The notes: generated from the letters alone by a model not told the origin. A stretch of 33,088 bases of DNA from Acidobacteriota bacterium (GCA_016213775.1 JACQZR010000168.1:1-33088); one strand, 5' to 3'; positions 1 to 8,199 are shown, counted from the stretch's first letter. Translations and numbers: made by a program.

Positions 1-35
1 CACAAGCCTCTGCGAAGTTATTTTTGCGTGGACCC

Positions 36-1127
36 TTAGCGTTCCGCCAACATCTCCGCGCAAACCTCCGCCCCGCGACAATTCGTCACCTCGCGCGGCG
101 GAGGCTGCCGCAGCAACGCCTCAACATACGTGCGCCACTCACCGCCCGCGTAATCAGTCAAAGGAATCGGCGCCAGATTCAGAAACCGTGGAGCTTCCCG
201 CTCCGTAACCTCATCCTCCGCGAATCCCTCGCGAGGCGGATACAGCAGCCTCTTGCCAGCGGACATGCATTCCACTACCGTCCCATAGCCCAGCTTCGAC
301 ACCACCACATCCGACGCCCCAACCACCTCGCTGAAGTTCAACTCCCGCGTCAACGCAACGGAACGCACATTGGCCAGACCCGCCGGGACCTCCCCTGCCA
401 CGAGGAACAAAAACTCCGGTGCGCCCGTCGCAGCCCGTAACAAGGTATCCATCCCCAACCGTCCTCGCGACGCCACAAACACCACCGCTCGGTACGCATC
501 GTGCTCGATCCCCAAGCGTTCTCGCACACTCTTCGGATCCAGCCGCCGCTTCCGCGCAATCGCCGGAACTTGCCTCACCCGACGGAACACACCCAGCGAA
601 TCCGGTTGCGACAACCCCGGCTGCCACAACTCCCGCATGTTCCCGTACGCTCCCTCTATCACACTCAGCGAATCGGTATCGCCCGCCTCCCGCAGATACG
701 GCTCCAGAATCCAGTTCCATGTGAAATTGCTGATGCCGATGCATTCCACGCCGGCACTCCCCGCAATCTCCCCCGCCAGAAACGGAATATCCGCCACAAT
801 CCGCCTCACCCCCTGCTCGCGCACAAACTCCACTTCCCGCTCCACCACCTCACCCCGGCCACGCAAAAACTCCCGCAGCCGCTCCACCGTAGCCGCTCCG
901 TCAATCCGCAACGCATCCGCACTCTCGACAACGCCGCTGTCCACTGCCACCGGCGCATACACCGCCCGGCAATCCTCAAACAACCAACCCGGTGCCGCAG
1001 TGCGCACATGCACTGCAACGTCTGGCCGCCGCTCCTCCAACGCCGCAATTACCTGCGCCGTTCGCACGCCATGGCCATACCCGTGGCCGCTTACATAGAA
1101 AGCAACCGAATCCCGCCGCCTGCTCAA
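36..1127 (-). CDS. GT-B glycosyltransferase-like protein, similar to the N-terminal domain of L-arabinokinase
   Basis: A 363-residue protein with two Rossmann-like halves. The N-terminus has the glycine-rich loop SGHGYGHGVR followed by HVRTAAPGWLFE. The C-terminal half has SKLGYGTVVECMSAGKRLL, which resembles the donor-binding region of MurG/GT1-type transferases. The N-terminal pattern (GHGxGH, HVRTAAP, SNFTW) resembles the GT-B-like domain in front of the kinase in plant L-arabinokinase; here no kinase domain follows. Substrate is unknown. The start chosen is TTG at 1127, which overlaps the stop of the upstream nucleotidyltransferase gene as TTGA; a longer frame to 1202 would run 75 nt into that gene. 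It is the last gene of the lpxC-pgsA operon, so a role in an envelope sugar is possible but is inference. Confidence 0.75.
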   Translation of the reverse strand: MSRRRDSVAFYVSGHGYGHGVRTAQVIAALEERRPDVAVHVRTAAPGWLFEDCRAVYAPVAVDSGVVESADALRIDGAATVERLREFLRGRGEVVEREVEFVREQGVRRIVADIPFLAGEIAGSAGVECIGISNFTWNWILEPYLREAGDTDSLSVIEGAYGNMRELWQPGLSQPDSLGVFRRVRQVPAIARKRRLDPKSVRERLGIEHDAYRAVVFVASRGRLGMDTLLRAATGAPEFLFLVAGEVPAGLANVRSVALTRELNFSEVVGASDVVVSKLGYGTVVECMSAGKRLLYPPREGFAEDEVTEREAPRFLNLAPIPLTDYAGGEWRTYVEALLRQPPPREVTNCRGAEVCAEMLAER

Positions 1128-1693
1128 CTGGAGAGCCCCAACTCGCGTATCCGCGCCATCTCTGTCAGGATTCGCGGTTCCTCCTTCACCTCGCTCAACC
1201 ACGTCAATTGAGCCTCAATCCGCTCCCAATCGAGCGTCCGCCCGTGCCGGATCGCCACCCCCTCGGCATCGCGAACATCCAGTGGCCGCAAAGCAAATAA
1301 TTTCAGGATGACCAAATCCTCCGCCGAACAAGTTCGAATGTCCAGCCCCGGTCCGAACCGGAACAACGAAGCCCGGGCAATGACGTCCTCCTCAAACGGC
1401 AGCCCCGCCAGAGAAACGTCGATACCGATAGCATTGCGCGTTTCCAACAGCAGCACCCGGTTCCGCAGGGCGAACTCCAGCGCATCCGCGATTCGCTGGC
1501 GGTAGACGCTCAGCAGTTCGTTCGCAAACTCCGCCTCACGCCCAAACCCAGTCAGCAGGCACAGATCCACATCACGAGTCGCCCGCGTCTCACCCCATCG
1601 CTGCACGGCAATCCCACCAATGAAGCAGGATTGCCACCCGCGCCCATCGCAGAACGACTGCAACTCCGCTGCCGCCTGAAAGAGGTCGTTCAT
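1124..1693 (-). CDS. Nucleotidyltransferase, AbiEii/minimal-NTase-like
   Basis: A 189-residue protein. The nucleotidyltransferase signature is visible as FIGGIAVQRWGETRATRDVDL: G26-G27, then D41-x-D43. A third acidic residue, D92, sits in GIDVSLA, giving the usual metal-binding triad. The C-terminal part (AEDLVILKLFALRPLDVRD) matches proteins annotated as nucleotidyltransferase or AbiEii toxin family. The start ATG at 1693 overlaps the stop of the preceding 76-residue gene as ATGA, so the two are probably translationally coupled. The frame is open further upstream but there it only reads the small gene out of frame. The nucleotide and the target are unknown. The pairing suggests a toxin-antitoxin or RNA/protein-modifying module, which is inference. 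Confidence 0.8.
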   Translation of the reverse strand: MNDLFQAAAELQSFCDGRGWQSCFIGGIAVQRWGETRATRDVDLCLLTGFGREAEFANELLSVYRQRIADALEFALRNRVLLLETRNAIGIDVSLAGLPFEEDVIARASLFRFGPGLDIRTCSAEDLVILKLFALRPLDVRDAEGVAIRHGRTLDWERIEAQLTWLSEVKEEPRILTEMARIRELGLSS

Positions 1694-1920
1694 TTCCGCA
1701 GTTTCGCGAACAGCCTCTGCATCTCCACCATACCCGACGTCGCCCGCGGTGGTTGCGACCGCACCGCATGATTGAACGCACACTCCAATTGCGCCAGCGC
1801 CTCCACCGGATCCGCCCTCCGAATATCCTCTCGCCGCACTGCCTCCAACACCGGCGCCGCATCCTTCCACGCCTGCACCCACCGCCGCGCCATCTCCCGT
1901 TCCTGCTCAGTCATCTTCAC
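1690..1920 (-). CDS. Small conserved-looking protein coupled to the nucleotidyltransferase
   Basis: A 76-residue, probably all-helical, highly charged protein (MTEQEREMARRWVQAWKDAA...), ending in a basic tail (LFAKLRK). No catalytic motif or membrane segment is seen. The GTG start at 1920 overlaps the stop of the upstream hydrolase as GTGA; an ATG two codons further in (1914) is an alternative. Its stop overlaps the start of the nucleotidyltransferase. Size, charge and tight coupling suggest a partner, adaptor or antitoxin of that enzyme. The family is not recognised with certainty. Confidence 0.7.
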   Translation of the reverse strand: MKMTEQEREMARRWVQAWKDAAPVLEAVRREDIRRADPVEALAQLECAFNHAVRSQPPRATSGMVEMQRLFAKLRK

Positions 1921-3200
1921 CTGTCCACCACCGGTGCGGCCAGCACCACATCCGTCCGCTGTTCCTTCATCCGCCGGCTCTTCATATCCCCCAAATGCGT
2001 CTGCGTGTACCGCCGGTTCAAGTCGATTGTCGCAATCGCCGCCGTCCCCCGTTCCTGAGCCACCGAAATCCGCTCCCCATCCGGGTCCATGATGTACGTC
2101 GGATGATCATACCCAGAGGTAATCAGGAACACCCGGTTCTCAATCGCCCGCGCCTTGGCCAGCGTTTCATCCCCACCCCAAATCGGCAGCAGGATCATCT
2201 CCGCCCCCTGCTTGGCCAGCGCATACGCCGGATCGGAAAAGAACACGTCATAGCAAATCATCATTCCCACGCGCCCGAAGTCCGTATCGAACACCGGAAA
2301 GCTGTTCCCCGGCGTCAGCCCGCTCTCATACTCCTCGCGCGGCAGATACACCTTCCGATACTTGCCCACCAACCGCCCCGCGCGGTCAATCATCACCGAC
2401 GTGTTGTATACCGCCGCCCCCTCCGCCTCGTACAACCCCGCAACCACATACGACCCGCGTTCCTTCGCCAACTGCCCCAATCGCGCCGTCGTCGGCCCGG
2501 GCACCGGCTCCGCCACTTCCACGTAGCTCTTCCCGTTGCCCACTACCGTCATGCCCTCCGGAAACAGGACTACATCCAGCTTCCCCGGCGCAGCCTTATT
2601 CGCCGCGGCCACAAACAGCTCGACATTCTCCTCGCGCGACTTCGCCCCCCGCGGACGCAGATTGATCGTCGCCACCTTTACCTGCCGCGGACCCGGCGCG
2701 GCAATCTCCTCCAACGCCACATCGTCCCACCAGATGATCCCCGCCGGCGCATGGCTCAAAAACAACTGCACCGCCACCCCTGTGGCTTTCTCCGGAGCCT
2801 GCACTTCCGCCCAAGTCCTGGTCCAATCCCCATCCGTGCGGAACCTGTAGACATAGTCGGGTTGCGAAGTCCGCTTCTCGTTCCCACCTCGCCAATCCAG
2901 CCGTGGCACCACCTGCCATGTCGGATGCGGCACGCCTTGCGTCCGGTAATGCACCGAGAACCGGTACCATTGCCCCGCCTTCACTGGAAGCGTCCGCTCC
3001 CAGCCGCCATGCACCAGCGCATTGGCATTCCCGCTCACCACCAGCGAGCCTTTACCACTCCGGCTCACCGTGTCATCCACATACACCTTCGGCGCGGTGG
3101 CTCCGCGCTGGCTCCACAAATGCCAGCCGGTATTCCCGATGGAAACCGGTTCAGCCCACGCCGATAAAGGAAGCAGAGCAACGAACAAACGCAGGTTCAT
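1917..3200 (-). CDS. Secreted carbon-nitrogen hydrolase (nitrilase superfamily) with N-terminal beta-sandwich
   Basis: A 427-residue protein. Residues 1-16 form a signal peptide (MNLRLFVALLPLSAWA). Residues ~18-165 look like a carbohydrate-binding-type jelly roll, with aromatic and Gly-rich strands ending in GIIWWDDVALEEI. Residues ~172-405 are a nitrilase fold with the expected triad: E215 (LFPEGM), K283 (KYRKVYLP) and C316 (GMMICYD). The family hydrolyses nitriles, amides or N-carbamoyl groups; the substrate cannot be told here. Secretion and an added sugar-binding-like domain are unusual for nitrilases, which are mostly cytoplasmic. The start at 3200 was chosen because it gives the signal peptide and overlaps the pgsA stop as ATGA; the open frame upstream to 3476 lies antisense-like inside pgsA. 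Confidence 0.85.
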   Translation of the reverse strand: MNLRLFVALLPLSAWAEPVSIGNTGWHLWSQRGATAPKVYVDDTVSRSGKGSLVVSGNANALVHGGWERTLPVKAGQWYRFSVHYRTQGVPHPTWQVVPRLDWRGGNEKRTSQPDYVYRFRTDGDWTRTWAEVQAPEKATGVAVQLFLSHAPAGIIWWDDVALEEIAAPGPRQVKVATINLRPRGAKSREENVELFVAAANKAAPGKLDVVLFPEGMTVVGNGKSYVEVAEPVPGPTTARLGQLAKERGSYVVAGLYEAEGAAVYNTSVMIDRAGRLVGKYRKVYLPREEYESGLTPGNSFPVFDTDFGRVGMMICYDVFFSDPAYALAKQGAEMILLPIWGGDETLAKARAIENRVFLITSGYDHPTYIMDPDGERISVAQERGTAAIATIDLNRRYTQTHLGDMKSRRMKEQRTDVVLAAPVVDR

Positions 3201-3730
3201 ATGCCCTTCATCATAAGCCACCCGCGCCGCACGTAATCGAGCCCGCTCACCACCGTCCCCACTGCCGCCGCGTATACTGCCATCATCCGCACCGGTTCCC
3301 AGATGTATCCGGCATCCACCAGCAGCACCAGCACCACCGCCAGCAGTTGCAGCGCCGTGCTGATCTTCCCCGCCATACTCGGCGAAAACTTCTTCTGCTC
3401 GACGCGCTTGTACAACAGTCCCACCCCGGCCAGTATGATCAGATCCCGCCCAAACACCAGCCCCACCAGCCACCACGGAATCGCCTGTGAAATCCCCAGC
3501 GCGATGTACACCACCGCCATTAGAAACTTGTCCGCCAGCGGATCGAGATACGCCCCAACCGGGCTATCCCAGTGCATCCGCCGCGCCAGCAACCCGTCGA
3601 AGAAATCCGACCACGCCGCCACCGCGAACACGTAGAACGCCTGCCGGTAATCGTGCCGTGTGATCAGCCACGCCGCCCATGGCGCAAGCGCGATACGCAG
3701 CAGGCAAAGAAGGTTGGGAATGTGGTGCAC
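3197..3730 (-). CDS. pgsA: CDP-alcohol phosphatidyltransferase (PgsA-like)
   Basis: A 177-residue inner-membrane enzyme of phospholipid synthesis. It would transfer a phosphatidyl group from CDP-diacylglycerol to an alcohol, most likely glycerol 3-phosphate. The complete family signature D-x2-DG-x2-AR-x8-G-x3-D-x3-D is present: D42, D45, G46, A49, R50, G59, D63, D67. The start PNLLCLLRIALAP is typical of the family, and several hydrophobic segments follow. The start is GTG at 3730, preceded by GGGAG at 7 nt spacing; upstream of it the frame is only low-complexity repeat. The family also includes cardiolipin and phosphatidylserine synthases, so the exact alcohol is inferred. It overlaps the next gene by 4 nt. 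Confidence 0.85.
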   Translation of the reverse strand: MHHIPNLLCLLRIALAPWAAWLITRHDYRQAFYVFAVAAWSDFFDGLLARRMHWDSPVGAYLDPLADKFLMAVVYIALGISQAIPWWLVGLVFGRDLIILAGVGLLYKRVEQKKFSPSMAGKISTALQLLAVVLVLLVDAGYIWEPVRMMAVYAAAVGTVVSGLDYVRRGWLMMKGI

Positions 3731-3744
3731 CCGAAGGCTCCCGG

Positions 3745-3786
3745 TCTGGCTTCTTGCTTCTTGCTTCTGGCTTCTTGCTTCTGGCT
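3745..3786. repeat. Tandem heptamer array between lpxC and pgsA
   Basis: Six head-to-tail 7-bp units fill the lpxC-pgsA spacer. On the minus strand the unit is AGC(C/A)AGA, alternating at one position. The array ends at the lpxC stop codon and lies about 15 nt before the pgsA start. It resembles the short tandem heptanucleotide repeats (STRR) known from cyanobacteria in layout, not in sequence. Confidence 0.85.
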
Positions 3787-4742
3787 TAAACCGCCATCGC
3801 CGCCGGAGCTCCTGCCGAGGCGGAAGCTGCCATCGACGACACGGCCCGCGCCCCAATCTGGTCATACGTCACCAGTTCATACAACGACGGGTCCGACATG
3901 ATCCGGGCCACCAGCGCCGTATGCATCGCATGGCCCGCGCGCTCCGCGATCACGTGCCCCAGCAGCGGTTTCCCGATCAGCGCCAGGTCGCCAATCAGAT
4001 CAAGCGCCTTATGACGGCACGGCTCGTCGCGAAATCGCAATCCCTCCGGGTTCTGCACGCCCTCCCGGTCAAACAGCACGGCGCTCTCCAGCGTCGCTCC
4101 GCGAATCAACCCCATGTCCCGCATCGCTTCCAATTCCCACGCAAACCCAAACGTCCGCGCCGGAGCAATCTCCCGCGCGTATGCCTCCGGTGTCACTTCC
4201 ATGTCCATCCGTTGATGCCCCACCAGCGGATGATCAAAGTACACATGGCAGCTCAACGCAAACGTGTCCGATGGCAGAATGCTGATCCGCTTCCCCTGCG
4301 CCTCCACCGTCACCTCGCGGCGAATATGCAAATACCGCTTCCGGCGGCGGTACACCCGGATCCCAGCCTGCTGAATCAGGCTCACAAACGGATCGCCGCT
4401 GCCATCCAGAATCGGCACTTCCAGGTTGTCGATCTCCACGTATGCATTGTCGATCCCCATGCTGTAAAACACACTCAGCAGATGCTCGGTGGTGGAGATC
4501 AACACCCCTTGCCGCATCAGGCTCGTGGCGTAGCTCACACGGGCCACGTGCCGCCAGCTTGCCGCAATGGGGAAGCGGTCCAGGTCCGTGCGAAGAAACA
4601 CAATCCCCGTCATCGGCGGCGCGGGAAGTATGCGGATTTTGACGTTCACCCCGTGGTGCAGACCGATTCCCTCGGCTTCCACCGGACGTTGTACCGTCGT
4701 CTCAAACCGCAGCGGCGTATCGAACCGGACTGGGGATTCCAA
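3786..4742 (-). CDS. lpxC: UDP-3-O-acyl-N-acetylglucosamine deacetylase
   Basis: LpxC is the zinc-dependent first committed step of lipid A synthesis in the cytoplasm. The motif STTEHLLSVF (E86, H87) gives the catalytic Glu and a zinc His. HKALDLIGDLALIG gives the second His and the Asp zinc ligands. GHAMH near the C-terminus carries the catalytic His. EGIGLHHG marks the N-terminal domain. With the TTG start at 4742 the product is 318 residues (E. coli 305), and GGAGG lies 11 nt upstream. A leaderless TTG start at 4778, seven nt after a CATAAT hexamer, is an alternative; the frame is open to 4844. It heads the operon with pgsA and is divergent from polA. The C-terminal tail (SSMAASASAGAPAAMAV) is Ala/Ser rich and extra to the family. 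Confidence 0.92.
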   Translation of the reverse strand: MESPVRFDTPLRFETTVQRPVEAEGIGLHHGVNVKIRILPAPPMTGIVFLRTDLDRFPIAASWRHVARVSYATSLMRQGVLISTTEHLLSVFYSMGIDNAYVEIDNLEVPILDGSGDPFVSLIQQAGIRVYRRRKRYLHIRREVTVEAQGKRISILPSDTFALSCHVYFDHPLVGHQRMDMEVTPEAYAREIAPARTFGFAWELEAMRDMGLIRGATLESAVLFDREGVQNPEGLRFRDEPCRHKALDLIGDLALIGKPLLGHVIAERAGHAMHTALVARIMSDPSLYELVTYDQIGARAVSSMAASASAGAPAAMAV

Positions 4743-4785
4743 ACTCGCTCGGTCCTCCAAACTGGAACTGGACACCAAGCAAGTG

Positions 4786-4791
4786 ATTATG
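4786..4791 (-). promoter_or_regulatory. Putative -10 element for the lpxC operon
   Basis: CATAAT on the minus strand in the 173-nt lpxC-polA divergent region, preceded by TGG. No clear -35 hexamer is seen. It would place the transcript start near 4779. Confidence 0.4.
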
Positions 4792-4903
4792 CCACAACAA
4801 GTTAGCATTCGCCACTGTGTCATTTTTGCAACACCTTCCGCCACTCCGGTGTGGTATTTCGGTTCCGTAATCCCGCTTACTCCACTCCCTACAACAACCG
4901 GAG

Positions 4904-4909
4904 TATCAT
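4904..4909 (+). promoter_or_regulatory. Putative -10 element of polA
   Basis: TATCAT lies exactly 6 nt before the polA ATG. Used as a -10 box it would start the transcript at or next to the start codon, giving a leaderless mRNA. A weak GGAG at 12 nt spacing is the only alternative ribosome signal. Confidence 0.4.
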
Positions 4910-4915
4910 GGTGGA

Positions 4916-7480
4916 ATGCCCGCTGCCCCCCGCCTCTTCCTCATCGATTCCTTCGGCTTCATCTTCCGCGCCTACCACGCCCGCGCACGCTCCGCCGCAC
5001 CCCCTATGCGCACCTCCAAAGGACTCTCCACCGAGGCCGTCTTCATCTTCCACAACATGATCCGCCGCCTCACCGCCGCCCACAAACCCTCCCACCTCGC
5101 GGCAATCTTCGAAAGCAAGGGCAAAACCTTCCGCGAGCAGGAGTTCGCCAGCTATAAAGCCAACCGCGAAGAGATGCCCCCCGACCTCGCCGAGCAAATT
5201 CCCTACGTCCAGAAACTGTTGGAAGCACAGCGGATACCCGTCCTCTTCTCCGAAGGCTTCGAAGCCGACGACGTCATCGGCACCATCTCGCACCAAGCCG
5301 CCGGCCAGGGCATTGAAGTGATGATCGTTTCCAGCGACAAAGACATGCTTCAACTCGTCAACCGCCACGTCCGCATGCTCAACCCCATGAAGGACGACAC
5401 CATCTACGATATCTCCTTAGCCACCGAATTCATGGGCGTCCGCCCCGACCAGATACCCGATCTCCTTGCCCTCAAAGGAGATGCCATCGACAACATCCCA
5501 GGTGCGCCGGGCATCGGCGATAAAGGGGCGAAAGAGATCGTTTCCCGGTTCGGCTCCGTCGAAGCCGCCATCGATCAGGCCGCCGAAATTACCAAACGAA
5601 CCCAGCGAGAGTCGCTAATTAGCCACAGAGACCAGATCCTCATGAGCAAGCGCCTCGCTACCATCGATACCTCCGTCAACCTCCCCTGGGCCCTCGACGC
5701 CCTTGCCATCCGCGAACCCGATACCGACGCCCTCCGCCAGATCTACAAAGAACTCGAATTCTACAGCCTCGTCAAGGAACTCGGCCCCGCCGAAGCCGAC
5801 ACCGCCGGCGATTGGGCCATGCTCTCCACCGCCGCCGAAGTCGACTCCCTCCTCGCCTCTCTCGATGACTGCCCCGTAACCCTTGCCTTCTCCCACGCCG
5901 CCCCAGGCGAGCTCGCCCTTGAATCGATGATCGGCGTCGCGCAACACCACCGTAAGGGTCGAGCTATCCCCGAGCACCTCTTCCCCAGCCTCGCCCCACT
6001 CCTCGCCGACCCCGACCGCCCCAAAACCGTCCACAACTGGAAGGACACCGTGCTCCTCCACGACGCCAAAGGCCCCATCCGCGACACCATGCTCGAGGCT
6101 TTCCTCATCTCCCCCGACCCCGCCGTGGAGAACCTCGAAAAACTCTGCGAACGCTACCTCGACCGCCGCATGCCCGGCTCCGTCGAACAGCAAGCCGCCT
6201 GCATCGTCGAACTCGCCCACCTGCTCTCCGAACAACTCGACAAAAAGCCCACCCTTCGCTCCCTCTACCAGGAGATGGACCTCCCCCTTTCCTCCGTCCT
6301 TGCCCGCATGGAGCGAACCGGTATCCGCATCGAAACCGCCCAACTCGGCCGCCTCAGCGAACGCATGGATGCCGAAATCCAGCGCCTCACCGCCGAAATC
6401 CACTTGCTCGCCGGCCACCCCTTCAACATCAACTCGCCCCAACAGCTCGGCAAAATCCTCTTCGAAGAGCTGTCCCTCCCTACCCCCATCAAGTACGGCA
6501 AAGGCAAGCAGATCTCCACCGCCGCCGAAGTCCTCGAAGACCTCCAGGAAGCCCACCCCATCGCCGGAAAAGTCCTCGAATACCGCCAACTCGCCAAGCT
6601 CAAGGGCACCTACGTCGACGCCCTCCCCCAACGTATCCATCCCGTCACCGGACGCCTGCACACCGTTTTTCACCAGACCGGCGCGGCCACCGGTCGCCTC
6701 TCCAGTTCCGACCCCAACCTCCAGAACATCCCCATCCGCACCGAGCTCGGCCGCGAAATCCGCGCCGCCTTCGTTCCCGAGCCCGGCTGGAAAATGCTCG
6801 TTGCCGATTATTCCCAAATCGAGCTCCGCCTCCTCGCCCACCTCTCTCAAGACGAAGTCCTCACTGACGCCTTCCGCAAAGGCGAAGACATCCACACTCG
6901 CACCGCCTCCGAGGTCTTCGGCGTCACCTCCGCTGCTGTCAGTTCCGATATGCGCCGCATGGCCAAAGCCGTCAACTTCGGCATCGTCTACGGCCAGACC
7001 CCCTTCGGCCTCGCCACCAGCCTCGGCATACCCCGCCAGCAGGCCGAGCTGTACATCCTCAACTACTTCGAGCGCTACAAAGGCGTCAAACGCTTCATCG
7101 ACGAAACGATTGCCGAGGTCCGACGCACTGGAGTAAGCGTCACCCTCTTCGGGCGCGAACGCCCCATTCCCGACATGCACACCCGCAATCCCAACCTCCG
7201 CGGATTCGCCGAGCGTACTGCCGTCAACACCCCCATGCAGGGTGCCGCCGCCGACCTCATTAAACTCGCCATGATCAAAATCGACGCCGCCCTCAACTCC
7301 GGCGCCTGGAAAACCCGCATGCTCCTCCAGGTCCACGACGAACTCGTCCTCGAATCGCCGCCGGACGAGGTCGACCGCGCCGCCGCACTGGTCAAACACG
7401 AAATGGAAAGCGTGCGCGAGTTGAAAGTCCCACTTGTCGTCGAAACCGGCATCGGACTCAACTGGCGCGACGCCAAGTAA
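4916..7480 (+). CDS. polA: DNA polymerase I
   Basis: An 854-residue polymerase for Okazaki-fragment maturation and repair. Residues ~1-290 are the 5'-nuclease domain (FEADDVIGT, SSDKDMLQLV, LKGDAIDNIPGAPGIGDKGA). Residues ~470-854 are the polymerase: motif A LVADYSQIELR (D631), motif B RRMAKAVNFGIVYG (K684), motif C LQVHDELV (D808). The central 3'-5' exonuclease region (~300-460) has the right length, but the D-x-E pair is replaced (VTLAFSHAAPGELAL) and the other exo motifs are not visible, so proofreading is probably lost, as in Taq or Bacillus Pol I. It stands alone, divergent from lpxC, and its stop directly abuts the stop of the convergent flavoprotein gene. Confidence 0.96.
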   Translation: MPAAPRLFLIDSFGFIFRAYHARARSAAPPMRTSKGLSTEAVFIFHNMIRRLTAAHKPSHLAAIFESKGKTFREQEFASYKANREEMPPDLAEQIPYVQKLLEAQRIPVLFSEGFEADDVIGTISHQAAGQGIEVMIVSSDKDMLQLVNRHVRMLNPMKDDTIYDISLATEFMGVRPDQIPDLLALKGDAIDNIPGAPGIGDKGAKEIVSRFGSVEAAIDQAAEITKRTQRESLISHRDQILMSKRLATIDTSVNLPWALDALAIREPDTDALRQIYKELEFYSLVKELGPAEADTAGDWAMLSTAAEVDSLLASLDDCPVTLAFSHAAPGELALESMIGVAQHHRKGRAIPEHLFPSLAPLLADPDRPKTVHNWKDTVLLHDAKGPIRDTMLEAFLISPDPAVENLEKLCERYLDRRMPGSVEQQAACIVELAHLLSEQLDKKPTLRSLYQEMDLPLSSVLARMERTGIRIETAQLGRLSERMDAEIQRLTAEIHLLAGHPFNINSPQQLGKILFEELSLPTPIKYGKGKQISTAAEVLEDLQEAHPIAGKVLEYRQLAKLKGTYVDALPQRIHPVTGRLHTVFHQTGAATGRLSSSDPNLQNIPIRTELGREIRAAFVPEPGWKMLVADYSQIELRLLAHLSQDEVLTDAFRKGEDIHTRTASEVFGVTSAAVSSDMRRMAKAVNFGIVYGQTPFGLATSLGIPRQQAELYILNYFERYKGVKRFIDETIAEVRRTGVSVTLFGRERPIPDMHTRNPNLRGFAERTAVNTPMQGAAADLIKLAMIKIDAALNSGAWKTRMLLQVHDELVLESPPDEVDRAAALVKHEMESVRELKVPLVVETGIGLNWRDAK

Positions 7481-8131
7481 TCATCGCTTCTGATAGCGCT
7501 CTACCGACGCTGGCATAGCCACACCATCCACCACGCGCCCGTCGTCCCGAGGCTCGCCAGTCACCGTCCGCAGTGGCAGCACGCCAGCCCAGACCGGCAG
7601 CGCGTAATCCTCCTCATCATCCTTAGGCGGACCGTTGCGGACTTTCGCCGAAGCCTCCTCGATCGTAAACTCGATCACCGCCGTCGCCTTCAGTTCCACT
7701 GGCGCGGGGGCACGCACCTCGGCCCAACGCCCCGGAATCACGTTCTCCGAAACCGTCTCCAGCGCCGCCATTTTCGCTTCCGGATCCTCCACCAGCCGCG
7801 CCGTCCCAAACGCCACCACGCTCCGATAATTAATCGAATGATGGAACGCCGACCGCGCCAGCACCAATCCGTCCACGAGCGTCACCACCACACATGCCGG
7901 AATCCCCTTCTGCAACTCCCGCATCGTGCGCGACGCCGACGACCCGTGAAGATACAAGCAATTTCGCTTCCGTCCGAAAAGCGTAGGAATCGTGAACGGC
8001 TGGCCGTCCACCACAAACGACACGTGGCACAGAAACGCCGCGTCCAGGATGCCGTGAATCGTCTCTTCGTCATACCGGCCCCGGTCCGGAAGTCGCCGCA
8101 CCTGTGTGCGCGGGCTTGGCTGCGAATTCAT
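7481..8131 (-). CDS. PNPOx-like split-barrel flavoprotein (NimA type)
   Basis: A 216-residue cytoplasmic protein of the pyridoxamine-5'-phosphate-oxidase-like split-barrel family. The order of motifs (DRGRYDEETIHGILDAAFLCHVSF, PFTIPTLFGR, YLHGSSASRTM, VVVTLVDGLVLARSAFHHS, NYRSVVAFGTARLVED) matches NimA-type flavin or haem-binding proteins. A specific reaction cannot be named; FMN- or F420-linked reductase activity is possible. The ATG at 8131 is preceded by TATTCT at 8 nt and by no Shine-Dalgarno sequence. Stop codons of this gene and polA are directly adjacent, with no room for a separate terminator. Confidence 0.8.
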   Translation of the reverse strand: MNSQPSPRTQVRRLPDRGRYDEETIHGILDAAFLCHVSFVVDGQPFTIPTLFGRKRNCLYLHGSSASRTMRELQKGIPACVVVTLVDGLVLARSAFHHSINYRSVVAFGTARLVEDPEAKMAALETVSENVIPGRWAEVRAPAPVELKATAVIEFTIEEASAKVRNGPPKDDEEDYALPVWAGVLPLRTVTGEPRDDGRVVDGVAMPASVERYQKR

Positions 8132-8199
8132 ATCCGTCCAGAATAGCTGGATTCCTGCTCGCCTACATCTTCGGAGCCGCGCGCGTTAAGCAAGCGGAA

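Noticed and set aside
3201-3476. N-terminal extension of the nitrilase frame
   Set aside because: It lies out of phase inside pgsA and would bury the clear signal peptide.
5615-7399. Long open frame (594 codons) on the strand opposite polA
   Set aside because: It is antisense to a fully recognisable gene, rich in Gly/Asp/Val/Glu as expected from reading a GC-rich gene backwards, and has no motif.
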